From Paramecium sonneborni (taxonomy: Eukaryota; Ciliophora; Oligohymenophorea; Peniculida; Parameciidae): a stretch of DNA of 64,000 bases. The notes beneath the pieces were generated by a model that worked only from the letters and a program-made list of their open reading frames with translations, did no database searches and was not told the origin of the DNA. Within the stretch, counting starts at the first letter, position 1, and each line of letters starts with the position of its first letter. The stretch is taken from NCBI GenBank assembly GCA_905182985.1, contig CAJJDN010000100.1, forward strand, positions 302,820 through 366,819, written 5' to 3'. Of this stretch, positions 48,561 to 60,842 are shown piece by piece. The position numbers and the translations under genes were made by a program.

Positions 48561-50900
48561 TAAATCTCTAAAAGGGTAATTTTATTATGTTATTTTACAT
48601 TATTGGTTCTCTCTTATTATAATTCTATATCTATTAAAAATTATTGTCATATCTTCTTACCTCTGGCTATTATTCTTTAAATTTCTTTTTTAACCACTAC
48701 ATTAAGGTAATTGATATAACGTTAACAATCCGAAATTCCTATAGAAACATTTAAGCAAATAACAAGCACTCCATTATTTTGGGTTATATATTTCTTAGTT
48801 TAGCCTTTTCTCTTTTGTTTGTCTATACCTCATTACTTCCATAAGTAAATTAATTATCTGATTTTCTTCGTAAGTCCTCGATTATTGATATTGGGATATG
48901 AAAAAAATCAAAAATATTCTCATCTTTTTAGATATATGATTAGGAAATGTGCATATCAAAAAAAATAATATTGATCTTCTTAACTTGCCACAATTCCATC
49001 TCTAAAAAGGTTAATACAACTATTAGATTAATCTTCATAATAATAATCATTTCAAGGATCACAGGATTAGAAAGACTCACATTTGTCTTTTGGTTTTACT
49101 AAATAGAATGGTTCAAGACATAACAATTTATACATTATATATTTCACATTAATATGTGCATAAAAAGCATCTATAGAAGTTTAGATATTATAACCGCATA
49201 TTGATTAACAAGTATTGCTTATTACTTTCAAATAACATCCTAAAGAACATTATTTGCAATAACCAAATATGCATTGAAAAACTAATTGATAATAATAACA
49301 TTTATTAAGAAAATTACTATTTGCTTTATTATATTCTTATTTCTAAAACAACAATATAATTTCCACATTTTGATTAGTATGTAACATAAAAACCTTATTA
49401 GTATGCAAACTTTTTACAGTGTTCAAAACAAGTTTTATCATAAAATCAGAATTCAAAGAAAATTAATGAACTCTTCTTTTAATTCTAGACATTAATTTTC
49501 TTTAATTTATTCATAATACGGTTCAATATATTTTTTTAGTAAATTGATTAGGTTTGCATTTGTGATATAAAGAATTGAGTTCATAATTAGTTAGATATGA
49601 TATGGATTCTCCATTTTGACAATTTTCATAATACATTCTTCATGATTATAATCTAATTTATATGCAGATTGAATAAGAGAATAACCATCCATATAATTTA
49701 AGCATTTTGCTTTTATGCAATCCAAACATGAATGTGAATAATTAAATTATCATCATCCCAATCTTCATGATTTTTAATGATATCATGTCCACAAATTGAA
49801 TAACACACAATTTGTTTATATTTTGATAACTAATATCACATAAACATTCTTCTCTTGTTTTATAGATAAAATTGAATATTAACATTTATCGTAGAAAAAA
49901 TTTAGCAATGTTAACATCAATCAATAGGTAATGTTAATATATCCTCAAACATTTCTTCTTTCACTTGTGCAAAGCCATAAAGATCAATTACTACTAGAAC
50001 ATCTCCATAAATATTCCTGCTAAACAAATATTTTTACAATCACATGATAAACAACCAATTCTTAAAAAATCTACAATTCTTGCAGCCATCATAATCTTAT
50101 TAATTTCCATCATCACATTGTTCTTAACCTACAACCAAAATATCTTCACATTTATAGAATCTGTGTATTCATAAATTATTTCATTTTCTAATTTATTTTT
50201 GATTTTTTCAATACCATTCACCTTAAAACTCTTTACAAATATCTTTGAAACATTTTGTGCAAGATTCTTAGCATAAATAATTGTAATTATAATATCCATC
50301 AAATTATATTATGTTGCTATCTTCACATTTTTCTAAACCAGTCACTTTTCATCTCCACAAATTATTATATATATATTACAAGTTTAACAATTTATTGGGC
50401 ATTAAAATCTGCAATTAAAGCATTAATTATCTAATATAATATTACCGTCATCATATATTTCATTTTCTACAACTTATAAATCAAATAAGTTCGCATCTTA
50501 CATTAATTAAATAAAAGTCTATATCACAAGATACACATCCTAAAAAATGCTAAATAAATAAGTTATTAATAGTTAAATATTGATCTATTTCTTCAAGACA
50601 ACCTATATTATGTTTATATTTAATACTCAAAAAAACACTTGAAATATAAGTTGCATCAAATTACAGTTGAGAACAGAAGGTTTTTTAAGGGTCAACTTAG
50701 AATAAATTTATTCATCTAACGTTGATTGACATGAAATGAATTATCAATCAAAAAAAAAATGATTTTGGATATTTGAACATATTTATAATAAACAAAAATG
50801 GCTTTCTATATATATATATTGACAAACTTTTTTGAAATGTTCAATATATTTCTCATAGAATTGGGATCAACCTTTGCAGTTTATTGTATTTTTATTATTC
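48560..50900 (-). pseudogene. Cys-rich protein relic with DUF4215/Myxo-disulphide repeats
   Basis: On the minus strand, repeat landmarks run from about 50500 to 49000: ICGDEKVTGLEKCEDSN, CQESCTKCFKDICKEFQG, KCEDILVVGQEQCDDGN with YDGCKNC, then in a shifted frame RIGCLSCDCKNICLAG, then SICGHDIIKNHEDWDDDN, and CIFGYCKQCSLGCYLKV with TCQSICGYN. These match the CGDG...CDDGN..DGC.NC repeat of large ciliate surface or secreted proteins. Frames shift at short A/T runs, Cys codons are lost, and TGA interrupts SCDP...NDYYYE (49052-49054). It is a relic or error-rich copy. Confidence 0.65.
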
Positions 50901-50953
50901 TTTGAGAATATTAAAATATATTTATCATAAATTTTATCTTGACTCATTTTTAC

Positions 50954-51964
50954 ATGAGTTTTTATTAAGATTAGAAGATGGTTTTTGAATTCATTAACTT
51001 AAAATCAGAAAATATCCTTAATAATTTGAAATAAATCTCTTTCAATGATGATTCTACAATTTTATTGACAATTTAAAAATCATAGATCTAAACCTATTTC
51101 AATAAAAGGGAAAATTTAAAAAGAATCTCAAGTTTCAAAGTCCCTAAAGATGCCTATTTTTCACAACTTCAATATTTAACATTTACAAACTAATTTATAG
51201 CTATACCAAAATCGTAAATACTCATATCTTCACTTTGTACTTTGAATTCCAAAAAAATTGTACTTAAAGTTTAACACAATTTTTGTTCCTGTTACAAATT
51301 ATTATTGAATAAGAATGAAAACATTCTATTTATAAGTTATTTTAATGAAATTCATATTTTTGAAAAATAAATTATTGCATGGTAATGTATTGATACACTA
51401 CAATCACTAAGCCATAGGGATACAATTGAATAAATAAGCTTAAGTCTTGATGAGGATTAATTAGTAATTCATACAAGTAATGGTTATAGTGGATCACCTG
51501 CTATTTTAGTTTATAAAAAACAATATATAGACAAATAAATTTAATGGGTTTTAAAATAAAGAATAAATTAAGAAAATGGAGAGCTTATAGGATTTCTTAA
51601 TAATAACTAATTTCTATTTTTGGATTATTATAGCACACAAATTTACACATTAAATAAAGAAAATTAAAAATTTGAATGCACAAATTCTATAAATTTCAGA
51701 TAATCTAACTTTTAATTTAAATCTTTTGTTTTTTGGCATAAAAATTAGATCTTACTAATTATAACTTAGGATAATATTAGTGTAATGTAATTATAGAAAT
51801 TGCAAATATTAAGCTAACTTCAATCGATTTAAATCGATATATCAAAATCAATAGATGTAGATTTTGCAACAAATGAATTCCATTCTATTCTCACAAACGA
51901 TGGAAAATATCTATTTATCTGGAACAAAAGAAACACTTAAATTATAAGAATTTTGTATATTTGA
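50954..51964 (+). CDS. WD40-like beta-propeller protein
   Basis: 336 residues, single exon, ATG 50954-50956 to TGA 51962-51964, no interruption. Beta-propeller blades are suggested by alternating hydrophobic strands with a DGK turn and terminal WN: TLQSLSHRDTIEQISLSLDE, QENGELIGFLNNNQFLFLDY, HKNQILLIITQDNISVMQLQ and EFHSILTNDGKYLFIWNKRN. Canonical GH and WD pairs are weak, so it is a divergent propeller. Likely a scaffold; partners unknown. It is intact although flanked by broken genes. Confidence 0.6.
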
Positions 51965-52204
51965 TGCAAGAAGATTCATTTATGGATATAATAAATATAA
52001 TATAATTATAAATTCATAATTTAAATTGTTTAAATAATCTAGTTTTACTATTTAAATAATACTTATTATATCCCTAAAATAATAAAAATAAATCTACCCT
52101 TCTCTTTTATAAATTTTAGAGCAAGTTAATTGATTTTAAAAACATCTAAATTATGAAAAGGATTTAATTATAAGTAGTTTTTTCATTATAATTAGTTGTT
52201 AGAT

Positions 52205-52702
52205 TCACTTGAGAGTTATATAATCAAATTAGAATATGAAAAAATACTTACCTAATTTTAACTTTATCATACTTAAATTTCTAATGAAAAAGAAATGCCT
52301 ATCTAGATTTGATATTTTAAGATTTTCTATTTTAGGTTTTTCTTTTTAGAGAAATATTCTTATAAAAAATCTCCTTTATAATTCATTTTTTTAATTGTAT
52401 TTTGCACCTAAATCACTATTAAATATAGCTTAATCAATACTAAAAAAATAAAATGCATTTTCACAATTTATTCTTCTTAATAACTAATAAATGAAACAGT
52501 ATTAAATTTAGAATGTTTTATGGTAATTGATTATAATATCTTGCTAACTACACTACTTATTTAATTGAATCATAATTTTGTGATAACCAACAGCTACAAT
52601 AAGAAGTTGAACATTTTATTTAATAACATCTTTAATTTCTAAATGTATATATTAAACTTGAACTTAATTTATATTTGATTTAAAAGGTTTAATCATCATC
52701 AT
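52205..52702 (-). other. ORF of 165 residues, unidentified
   Basis: ATG at 52702 to TGA at 52205-52207, no stop between. Stretches such as VQLLIVAVGYHKIMIQLNKQ and YQLLRRINCENAFYFFSIDQ look globular, but there is no recognised domain and no flanking exon. It might be one exon of a larger gene. The remainder of 51,965-53,813 is AT-rich without a supported gene. Confidence 0.35.
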
Positions 52703-53813
52703 AATTCATTCTATATTTATTGATAATTTTCTAAATTTTTTAAAAAGTTTTTTAAATTAGAATAGTCTGAATAGTAATCCACATAAATGTAAATTTGACA
52801 TAAATTAATAAATCAAAATTCATAAAACCTTTATCAAAAGATATTATATTCTAATGATTAAATATAATTTTGTTCATTAGATTGTCTGATTAAGAAAAAA
52901 TTTCATCTTATCAAAATATAAAATGTTTCAATTTCTCTTGATTATTTTTCATAGATTTCCTTGATTAGAGTTTATTAAAAAAAATATTTTACTTTTTGCT
53001 ACCATAATAGGATGAAACTTTTTTTTAAGAATATATATTTTTCATCTTATTTTAGCCTGATGTTTCACATTAACCTGAGAGTTGGGAGATAAAAAACATT
53101 TTTATTGTCAAAAAAACAAAACGATTTTATTTTTCTTTATTTATTTTATTTCATTATTTTATAAATTCATTTTATTCTGATTTACCTTTTCATTTATTCC
53201 CTACATATTAATATCAAAAAAATAAATATAGTATACAATTTTTAATCAAAAAAATAATGAACTAATTATCAAAGAAATAAACATAAATATATTGATGTAG
53301 TGAATAATTAAATTCAATATTTTTATTCGAAAAATAAAATTTGAGCGAAAAATATTCTAAAATTTATGGTTTGCATTAAATCTTTTTTTTTAAATAATTT
53401 CTATTATTACATGCCATTAATATCTTTAACCTTCTAAATAATTTACAAAAATAAAACGAAATTTTTATCAAATTTATAATTTTTTCTAATTCAGTAAATT
53501 AAAAAGTAAAAATTTACCACTAACTTTTCAGTAATCAAAAGCAAATTTTATAAAACAAATTAAACTCTCATTTTGTTAATATTCTCTCCCAAGTTCTAAA
53601 AGAGATTTAAAGGCACTTTAAGTATCAAAAGTATCATTAAACATATTGAAGGAAGAAAAAATTCATAACTATTTAAGATAAATGAATATTCATAACCAAT
53701 AAGTATATTTAACAACAATATTTATATTATTAGGCGAAAGAGAGTGAATATTTAAATAATAAACAATTGAAATATAGCATAATTTAAGATTGTAAAATTA
53801 AATACGGCAAATT

Positions 53814-55161
53814 TCAATGACTCTAAACTTATATTGCTAATATCAATTATGTTTGCTCTATCTAATTTTAAATTGTCGAGATAATAGTAATAGCATCATA
53901 AGAAAATGATATAGTAAATACCCCAACTGCAGTCATCTAAGACTTTAATAAAGGATAAAATGTAATAATATTGGCACTGTTTAAGCAATAATTGTATTAT
54001 TTTTTTAAGCTGCATGAATTACAAATAAAAATTTATGTCTATAGTTTTTTCTTTAGGGCATCACATTAATATTAAATGATAACATGAAGTTCAGATATTT
54101 ATGATACAAAAAGTTTTTCAGTTGTAGGAGTAGAATAAACCTTATTAAGTTCAGTGATGACTAATTAAAATACAGGTTATGGTTAAATTGAATAATACTC
54201 TGTTTGACTTATTCTCACAGTTTTAATAATCCATGGCAAATAAACTTTTGAAATAGTTCTATGAAAATAAGCATTGGTAAATCTCAATGTTTAAACATTA
54301 TTTCCATAAGCATCCCCTAAAATAATTGATAAAAAGCCTACATTTGCCATAAGTATAGTAATTTGAATATGGTATTCTTTTAACTCTAATATTTATAGTT
54401 TATCCCCATTTTAATCCTTATAAGCCAATAGTCCAATCTTTATCATTTGGATATACAAATGTAGGGCTAGTGTATAAGTCTCCATTAAACACTATTTAAT
54501 CATCTACATCGAAAGCATCAGGAATTGCAAGAAATATTTAATAACCTAGTTTAATTAAGTTTAAATTATTTGACTTGATTTCAATGACAACATCTTAAAA
54601 ATTGATACTTACAATCTACAATGATTTAAAATGATACAGATATTTAAAAATCGATTGGTCCTTTGTAACAAAAAGATGTCAAATGGATGAATCCTTTTGA
54701 AAAGTTAGGATTAAAATGAGGATGAGTGATTTAAGTAGAAAAAGTTGCACTAGATTGTTATATATCGTAATTTACTACACTGATGACTTAAATTCTTCTA
54801 TCATCATATGCATACCAATTAAAAGGAGTATCCCAAACTCTATGCTAATATAAACATCTGAGTTAAACTTTAAACTCTAAATATTATATTGATATTTACT
54901 GCTTGTAGTTATTTCAGTTACTTAGATATCATATCCATTAGGTTAATAATAGTCATAGTTATATTTATAGATGACTATTGAAACCTATGGTGGTCTTTCA
55001 AATGTTCCTGAAAATATAAATTCTTTTATATAATTTGTATTAGGATTTCCTAGGAATCCATTTTCCCAATTGTATTATGTAGCAAATCCAGTATCATATG
55101 TTATATAACCACAGGTGAAATCTATCAGTAACATAATAAATGCAAATCTATGATATTTCAT
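53814..55161 (-). pseudogene. Secreted H-type lectin gene, frame-broken
   Basis: ATG at 55161; a signal peptide MKYHRFAFIMLLIDFTCG; then an H-type lectin domain (FSGTFERPPQVSIVIYKYNY, QPNGYDIQVTEI). A one-base loss before HRVWDTPFNWYAYDDRRIQV shifts the frame; a second shift near 54,600 leads to LGYQIFLAIPDAFDVDDQIV and WTIGLQGLKWGQTINIRVKR; a third leads to GNNVQTLRFTNAYFHRTISK and a Cys-containing tail (FICNSCSLKKQYNYC) ending at TGA 53814-53816. H-type lectins bind GalNAc-like sugars. The domain order is complete, so it is a recent pseudogene or a real gene in low-accuracy sequence. Confidence 0.7.
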
Positions 55162-56079
55162 ATCTATTAATTTATTTTTTAATTATTATCTAGAAAATTT
55201 AATATATAAATAACAACATCATCTTTGTCTATTAACAACCAATCTTGAAGAAAATCAATTCAAAACTAAAAAACATGCTTCATATATTTGAGGTCATTTT
55301 AACATTTATAACAATATTTTTATAATTATTCGTTTTTCTATTGATAATTATTTTAACGAAATAAATCAATTTCCATACTCAATTTTAAAGGAAATCATAA
55401 ATAATTTCTAAAATATATTGGATTGTAATTGCAACAAAATATAGGTTCTCTTTGTTATTATAAGTTAAAAAACTATTAAATATTATTGAAATACTATTAA
55501 TCATTTATTTTATATGTTATTCTAATATATTCTTTATTGAGCATGAAAAATTAGATCATTAATTTTCTTTATTCTTAATAAATCGATATTTATACAACAA
55601 ATGTCAGTTATGATAAATTAAAATGAAAATGATGTAGAAATAATTTGATATGGCTTGAGAAAATGCATAACAACATGTTTTTCGTTTTAATGGTATCGTA
55701 CAGATCATCAAATTCTTTGATCATAAATCCCTCTGAAATTTAATGATGTATAACTATAATCACAATTATTAGAATGTAAATGTTTCAATATTTAAAATTT
55801 TCCAGAATATTTAATTTTAGAATTTTGTGATTGCTGCTAAAAGATTTTGCGTTTTGAGAATCATAATTTTTATTTTTTTATGAGTTTTAAGAATTAATAT
55901 ATACTTATATATAATTATACTAAAAATATATAATAAGTTTTGCTTGAGAATCATTGATAAAAAGAGAAATCTTGTAAGGTGATAACAGTTTTTCTTCATC
56001 AATTTTTACAAATCAAAAATAAAATCATAATAAAAATAAAATTTTTTTATTTTTGAATAATTGAAAATCATCTAAAATA

Positions 56080-56260
56080 TCATTATGTGTTATTTTTTCT
56101 TATAATCATTTGTTGTGAAGTGTTATAATTGGCATAAATACAATACAGATAGTTATATTTTATATAATACTCGTCTAATGCTAACAATATATTTATGTGA
56201 TTAGGCTGTCCATTTTCATATTAATCTAACCTAAATTTTTGTGCAACAGGAAAATTTTAG
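56080..56260 (-). pseudogene. Short protein-like fragment
   Basis: The minus strand reads NFPVAQKFRLDQYENGQPNH and ILLALDEYYIKYNYLYCIYA to TGA 56080-56082. There is no start and no domain, and the sequence upstream (VYDNQILRRSIFKLNKKR) is in another frame. 55,162-56,079 and 56,261-57,300 show no supported gene. Confidence 0.3.
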
Positions 56261-57299
56261 ACCTGATCTCTTTTTATTAAGTTTAAAAATTGACCTCCTT
56301 AAAATTTAATTATCATAAACATACTCGGTTTCTTTTTGTTTTTTAAATGAAATATAAAATTTATTTTTCTCAATTAATTAAATATAGTTGTTGTCCAAAG
56401 TTTAAAATCCATATTACTTTATGATGTTAAGACGTTATTTATTTCTAATCATTAATTCTTTAAACATTATCTAATATGTTATATGTGATGAAAATTTTGT
56501 GATCATTTTGACAACTCCATTTATTATTTTTGAAATTTAAATTTATTTTATTTATTTTCATCAAATGAATGCAATTAGAAATAATAAGAATTATTAATTG
56601 AAAAAAGCTTCATACAATAAATTTATCTATAAACTTCCTACATTTCATTTATTTTAAGATATAATTATGTATTTCTTGATTCTATTTAAAAGAATATTAA
56701 TATTATTGATTTGACTTCACTTATTTTAATATTTTTTATTCTTAGTAATTGAATATGGTAAAAAAAGACCATCTAAAAAATCATTTTATAGTAGTTGGGG
56801 TAATCCTTTTAAATATAAATTAGAGTTGTATATAAATATATGAAATTATTCATTATAAAAAAATAATCAAAACGAGAAAAACTAACCTATAACATTTTGA
56901 TAATTTAGTATCTTAGAATTATTGTTTTAAATTTTCTTCCTAATATATTTGATAATTGCAATTTCTTCAAAGTTTAAACATGCCATTAATTTCAAACCTA
57001 CTTCAATCAATTAACTTTGTTTAGTTTTACTAGAGGCTTGAAATAATTAAATAAGGAATAAAATATAAGAGTAAGCACTAGTTGCATTTTTTTTTGACTT
57101 CGACAATGATAAGAATCTGCTTCACTATAAAAGATGAGCATCCATATTCTCCAATTTAATTTTAAAATTTAATTATATTTTTATTCTCATCAATTAAAAC
57201 TTGAATCTCTTAACATGCCTCTTTTTATTATTTAGGATAAATTAATTGTCACATTTTCAACCCATTCCTTAATAACAATCAATATAGACAAATGAACAT

Positions 57300-57640
57300 T
57301 AAAACTAACGTTAATAATAGCCTTAAGAAGGTAAATATAGTAAATTGAATATAACAACAAATTCTTATGTTAAATTGTTCTTCATTGTTTTAGATTACCA
57401 TGAAGCATAAATTAAATAAATCATCCCATACACATTCCTAATTATCAATATCTCAGCGACATTATTTTGTATTAAATTTTCTTCATGGACATTATTCATG
57501 AGATGTATAAGAATAATCTGCTAATTCGTAATCACCTATACAAGTCTAAGTGTTAGAATCGAATACACAGTATGATCTAAACATTTATTAAAATTAGAAG
57601 AAGAAAGGGGGATATGCCTGAGTAATTGGAGCATTATTTT
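57300..57640 (-). pseudogene. Cys-rich extracellular-type fragment with TGA at Trp-like positions
   Basis: The minus strand reads CVFDSNTQTCIGDYELADYS, then HEQCP, TGA (57483-57485), RKFNTKQCR, TGA (57453-57455), DIDNQECVWDDLFNLC. The spacing of Cys with a Trp two residues later in CVWD suggests both TGA codons replace TGG. A GT follows the last Cys region. It looks like a decayed copy of a Cys-rich surface-type protein. Confidence 0.45.
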
Positions 57641-57986
57641 TCAAAACAAACAATATTGAAAAATGAAAAAATAAATAAATTTTTCTTTTATTGTATTATA
57701 ATACTTTTTCATAAAATTCACTAGAATGCTACCATCCAAATTAAAAGCCTTCCAATCTAAATTTTACGTATGTAATGAAGCAGAAGAGAAGTTATTGTAA
57801 CCTCTAACTATCTCACGATTCGTTCCATTTCAAAAACACTTTAAAGTAATCCGGATTTGGTAAATTAGAGCAATTAAATAATTATCATTAACTATTTAAT
57901 AATGACATCCATTAGTTGTAGAAATTTAAAAATTAGTATGAAAGTAAGGATATAGATTTAATTAACATTAATCCTAAATTTTCATA

Positions 57987-58463
57987 TCATTATAAATTTT
58001 GGCATCCTTATCTAAATTTTTCATATTATTAATATAGTTTATTTTAATCTTGATTAATATATTTTTCAGATTCTTTATAATCATTTTAATGATTCGAATC
58101 TGGATCAAATTCCCTTTTGATAATGAATTCTCTTTGTTTTTGTAATTTTTTTTTCAAAGTTAATTCATCTTCATCTCCATCAATTTAATTACTATCTGAG
58201 CTAGGTTCTAACTCTACCCCTTATTCTTCTTCGTAATTATGGTTTTACTCTTAACTAATATTTTTTGGGTTTTCCTCTTCTTCACCTTAAGAGTAAACTT
58301 CATCATTATAAAATATAGGTTGAGGATTTTTGGATTCATACTTATTAGTTTAAATATTTAGGTTTTCTTATTAAGTTATTGAATCAAAATATCAGCCTTG
58401 AGTTTGGTTAGGTTTTATTATGATTTTTATATTTTCGAAGATTATTAATTTTATTGCATTCAT
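57987..58463 (-). pseudogene. Acidic Gln/Glu-rich ORF with one TGA
   Basis: ATG at 58463, one frame of 158 codons to TGA 57987-57989, with an internal TGA at 58392-58394 after KPNQTQG. The rest is strongly acidic and low complexity (YSQGEEEENPKNISQEQNHN) ending in basic/acidic helices (KLQKQREFIIKREFDPDSNH). It could be a real gene starting downstream of the TGA or a relic. Confidence 0.35.
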
Positions 58464-60842
58464 ATTTATTTTAATTATTTTATCCCAAAAATCATTTCTA
58501 TTATCATTACATTTTTTCATTTGTAAATCTTTTGTCTAAATCTTAAAGGTTCTTAATATTAAGAACATTCTTTAATTTAAGTGATTGAGACAGACTAAAT
58601 ATTGAAGCAATTATTTATTCTTTTTAATACATAGTATATATCAAAATCTGTTTTGATTTTCAAATTTTATTCTATATTAACCAATATTTTTTTAAATTTT
58701 GAAAACTAATTTAAATTTTATAATTTTTGAATGAATTAAATTGTTACCCTGTTATTAATCCAATGGAGAATTCCAAAATGTTCTCTCCATAATTAAATAC
58801 AATTAGAATTTGTTTTAGATAAAATATAAGAAATGATCAAGAAGCAAAAAAGCTTTTTAGATAAGTAAAATCAGAAAGTTAATAGTATTAATTCTTTGTC
58901 CGAAGATGTAAACCATTTACCATTTTTTCTTTTTTGCTTACCATATTATCCATATCAAGAAAGTTTATATATTTGATCCATATTATTAAACATCTCTTTT
59001 GGTTGTTGGAGACATCATGAATTTTTTCATTTTTTTAACTCATCTTTTAAATATATGATTTAATGAAATTTTCATTTTTAAGTTACAAATCACACAAAAA
59101 ATATTAAAAATCATAGAAGTAGTCTGCAATCTTAATATTTATCTTAAATATTATACATACAAATTTATCGCATGGCTCTATCCATTTTCAAGTTTTTTAG
59201 CTTTAATCATCTCAGTTGTCTTTAGAAAATATTGAAATACATCTTTATTTTTTATTTTAAATACTTCTAAACTCCAATCTTCTAATCTTTTTTATATACT
59301 CCAATTTCATAAATTAATGCTTTTCTATTTTCAATTCATGTTTTTTATATCCTATAATTTTTGAATAATTCCGTCCATTTTTCTTGTTTCATTCTATCTT
59401 ATGAATAATTAGAAAAATTACATCAAGCTTTTTAATGTAACATATTATAATGGCAAAACTAATTTTTTATTGATCAACTCTATTAGAAATATGATGAATT
59501 GTACATGATAAATAGTTTTCAAAGATTCTAATAAAATTCAATCAAGTTGAAATTAATTTAATTCTTATTATTACTATTTTTGAATTTTAATATATACTTC
59601 CATCTAAAATAGAAAAATTAGAAATTAATATATATAATATTTTATTTAATAAAGGATACGAATTTAATTATATTTTAAAGAAATGACCTTTAAAATATTT
59701 CAACAATTGTGATTTTTGACTTTGATGATCCAAAAGGAAGGTTTATTTAATAATATGAAATATTCATTTAAAAAGCAATTCTGATAAATCTCATTCTTTA
59801 TTTATTATACATAAGATCGAATGAATAAAAAATTCTGTGATTTATGCTTTCATTTATAATTTATTACAATTCAATATATATCATGCAAAGTATGACTTTA
59901 ATTATTATTTAAATTTATTTTATATAATTATATACATACAGGATTGCTTCATACTAAATTAGATGTGTAATACAAGGAAAGGGTTTAATTCCATAGAAGA
60001 AAGGGTCTTCTTGCTCATCTTATTGAGGAAATACATCATCTTGTAAGATGGATATTGTGCTAGAACCACTAAATGGAGAGTTAAAAAATGTGATAAAAAA
60101 CGATATTTAAAGGAGTAAATCAAATGGGAAATAATTCTTGCAATAAGACCAAATGAAAATTGAATGTAGACTTCAGCAACATCTACAAAATGCTAATTAA
60201 GATATTAAGATTAATGATAAATTATATAGAATCAATATTCAAATTTTTATTATAAATAAGAACAAAATATATTAAGAAATACTAGATGTTATGATTTTTT
60301 TGTAACTTTTTATCATGATGATGTTAGAAATGGTTTTAATCATAAATCCCTATTTAAAGGAACAAAAGAATGAAAACATAACAGCAGCTTCCAAATTAAA
60401 CATTTTTGATGATATTTATTCACCTACTTAATGATACAGATTGAGGTAATTACTTAACTGATTGTGTTGTTGATTCAGTATTACATTGATACTCCTGAAT
60501 AACATGACAAATTAATAGGAAATAAAACAACAAGATTTTGGAATACAGATGCTTTTAGTATAGTTTTTGCTTGTGTTATTAAACTCTTTAGAATTTAATT
60601 TATTATTTTATGTTAGCTTTATAATCTATAGGTTGTTATAAAAAACTTGCAATACAATAAGATTGCAAAAAACTAAGTAAGTATGGCTTAATTTTCAATT
60701 ATTAATTAAATCTATCAGATTAAAAATAAAAAAGGACATTATATTAAAAATGATATTAAAATATGCATTATTTATATTAATTAAGAAATATTCGTGACAA
60801 ATAATTCTATAAATCTAATTTCAATAAAAAAAATATTTAATT
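58464..60842. other. No supported gene
   Basis: AT-rich, with only short fragments on either strand. A minus reading near 60000 (DDVFPQQDEQEDPFFYGIKP) looks protein-like but is isolated and breaks quickly. Confidence 0.5.

Noticed and set aside
58085..58100. T-loop-like GATTCGAATC
   Set aside because: It lies in the acidic minus-strand ORF (DPDSNH) and has no flanking cloverleaf arms.
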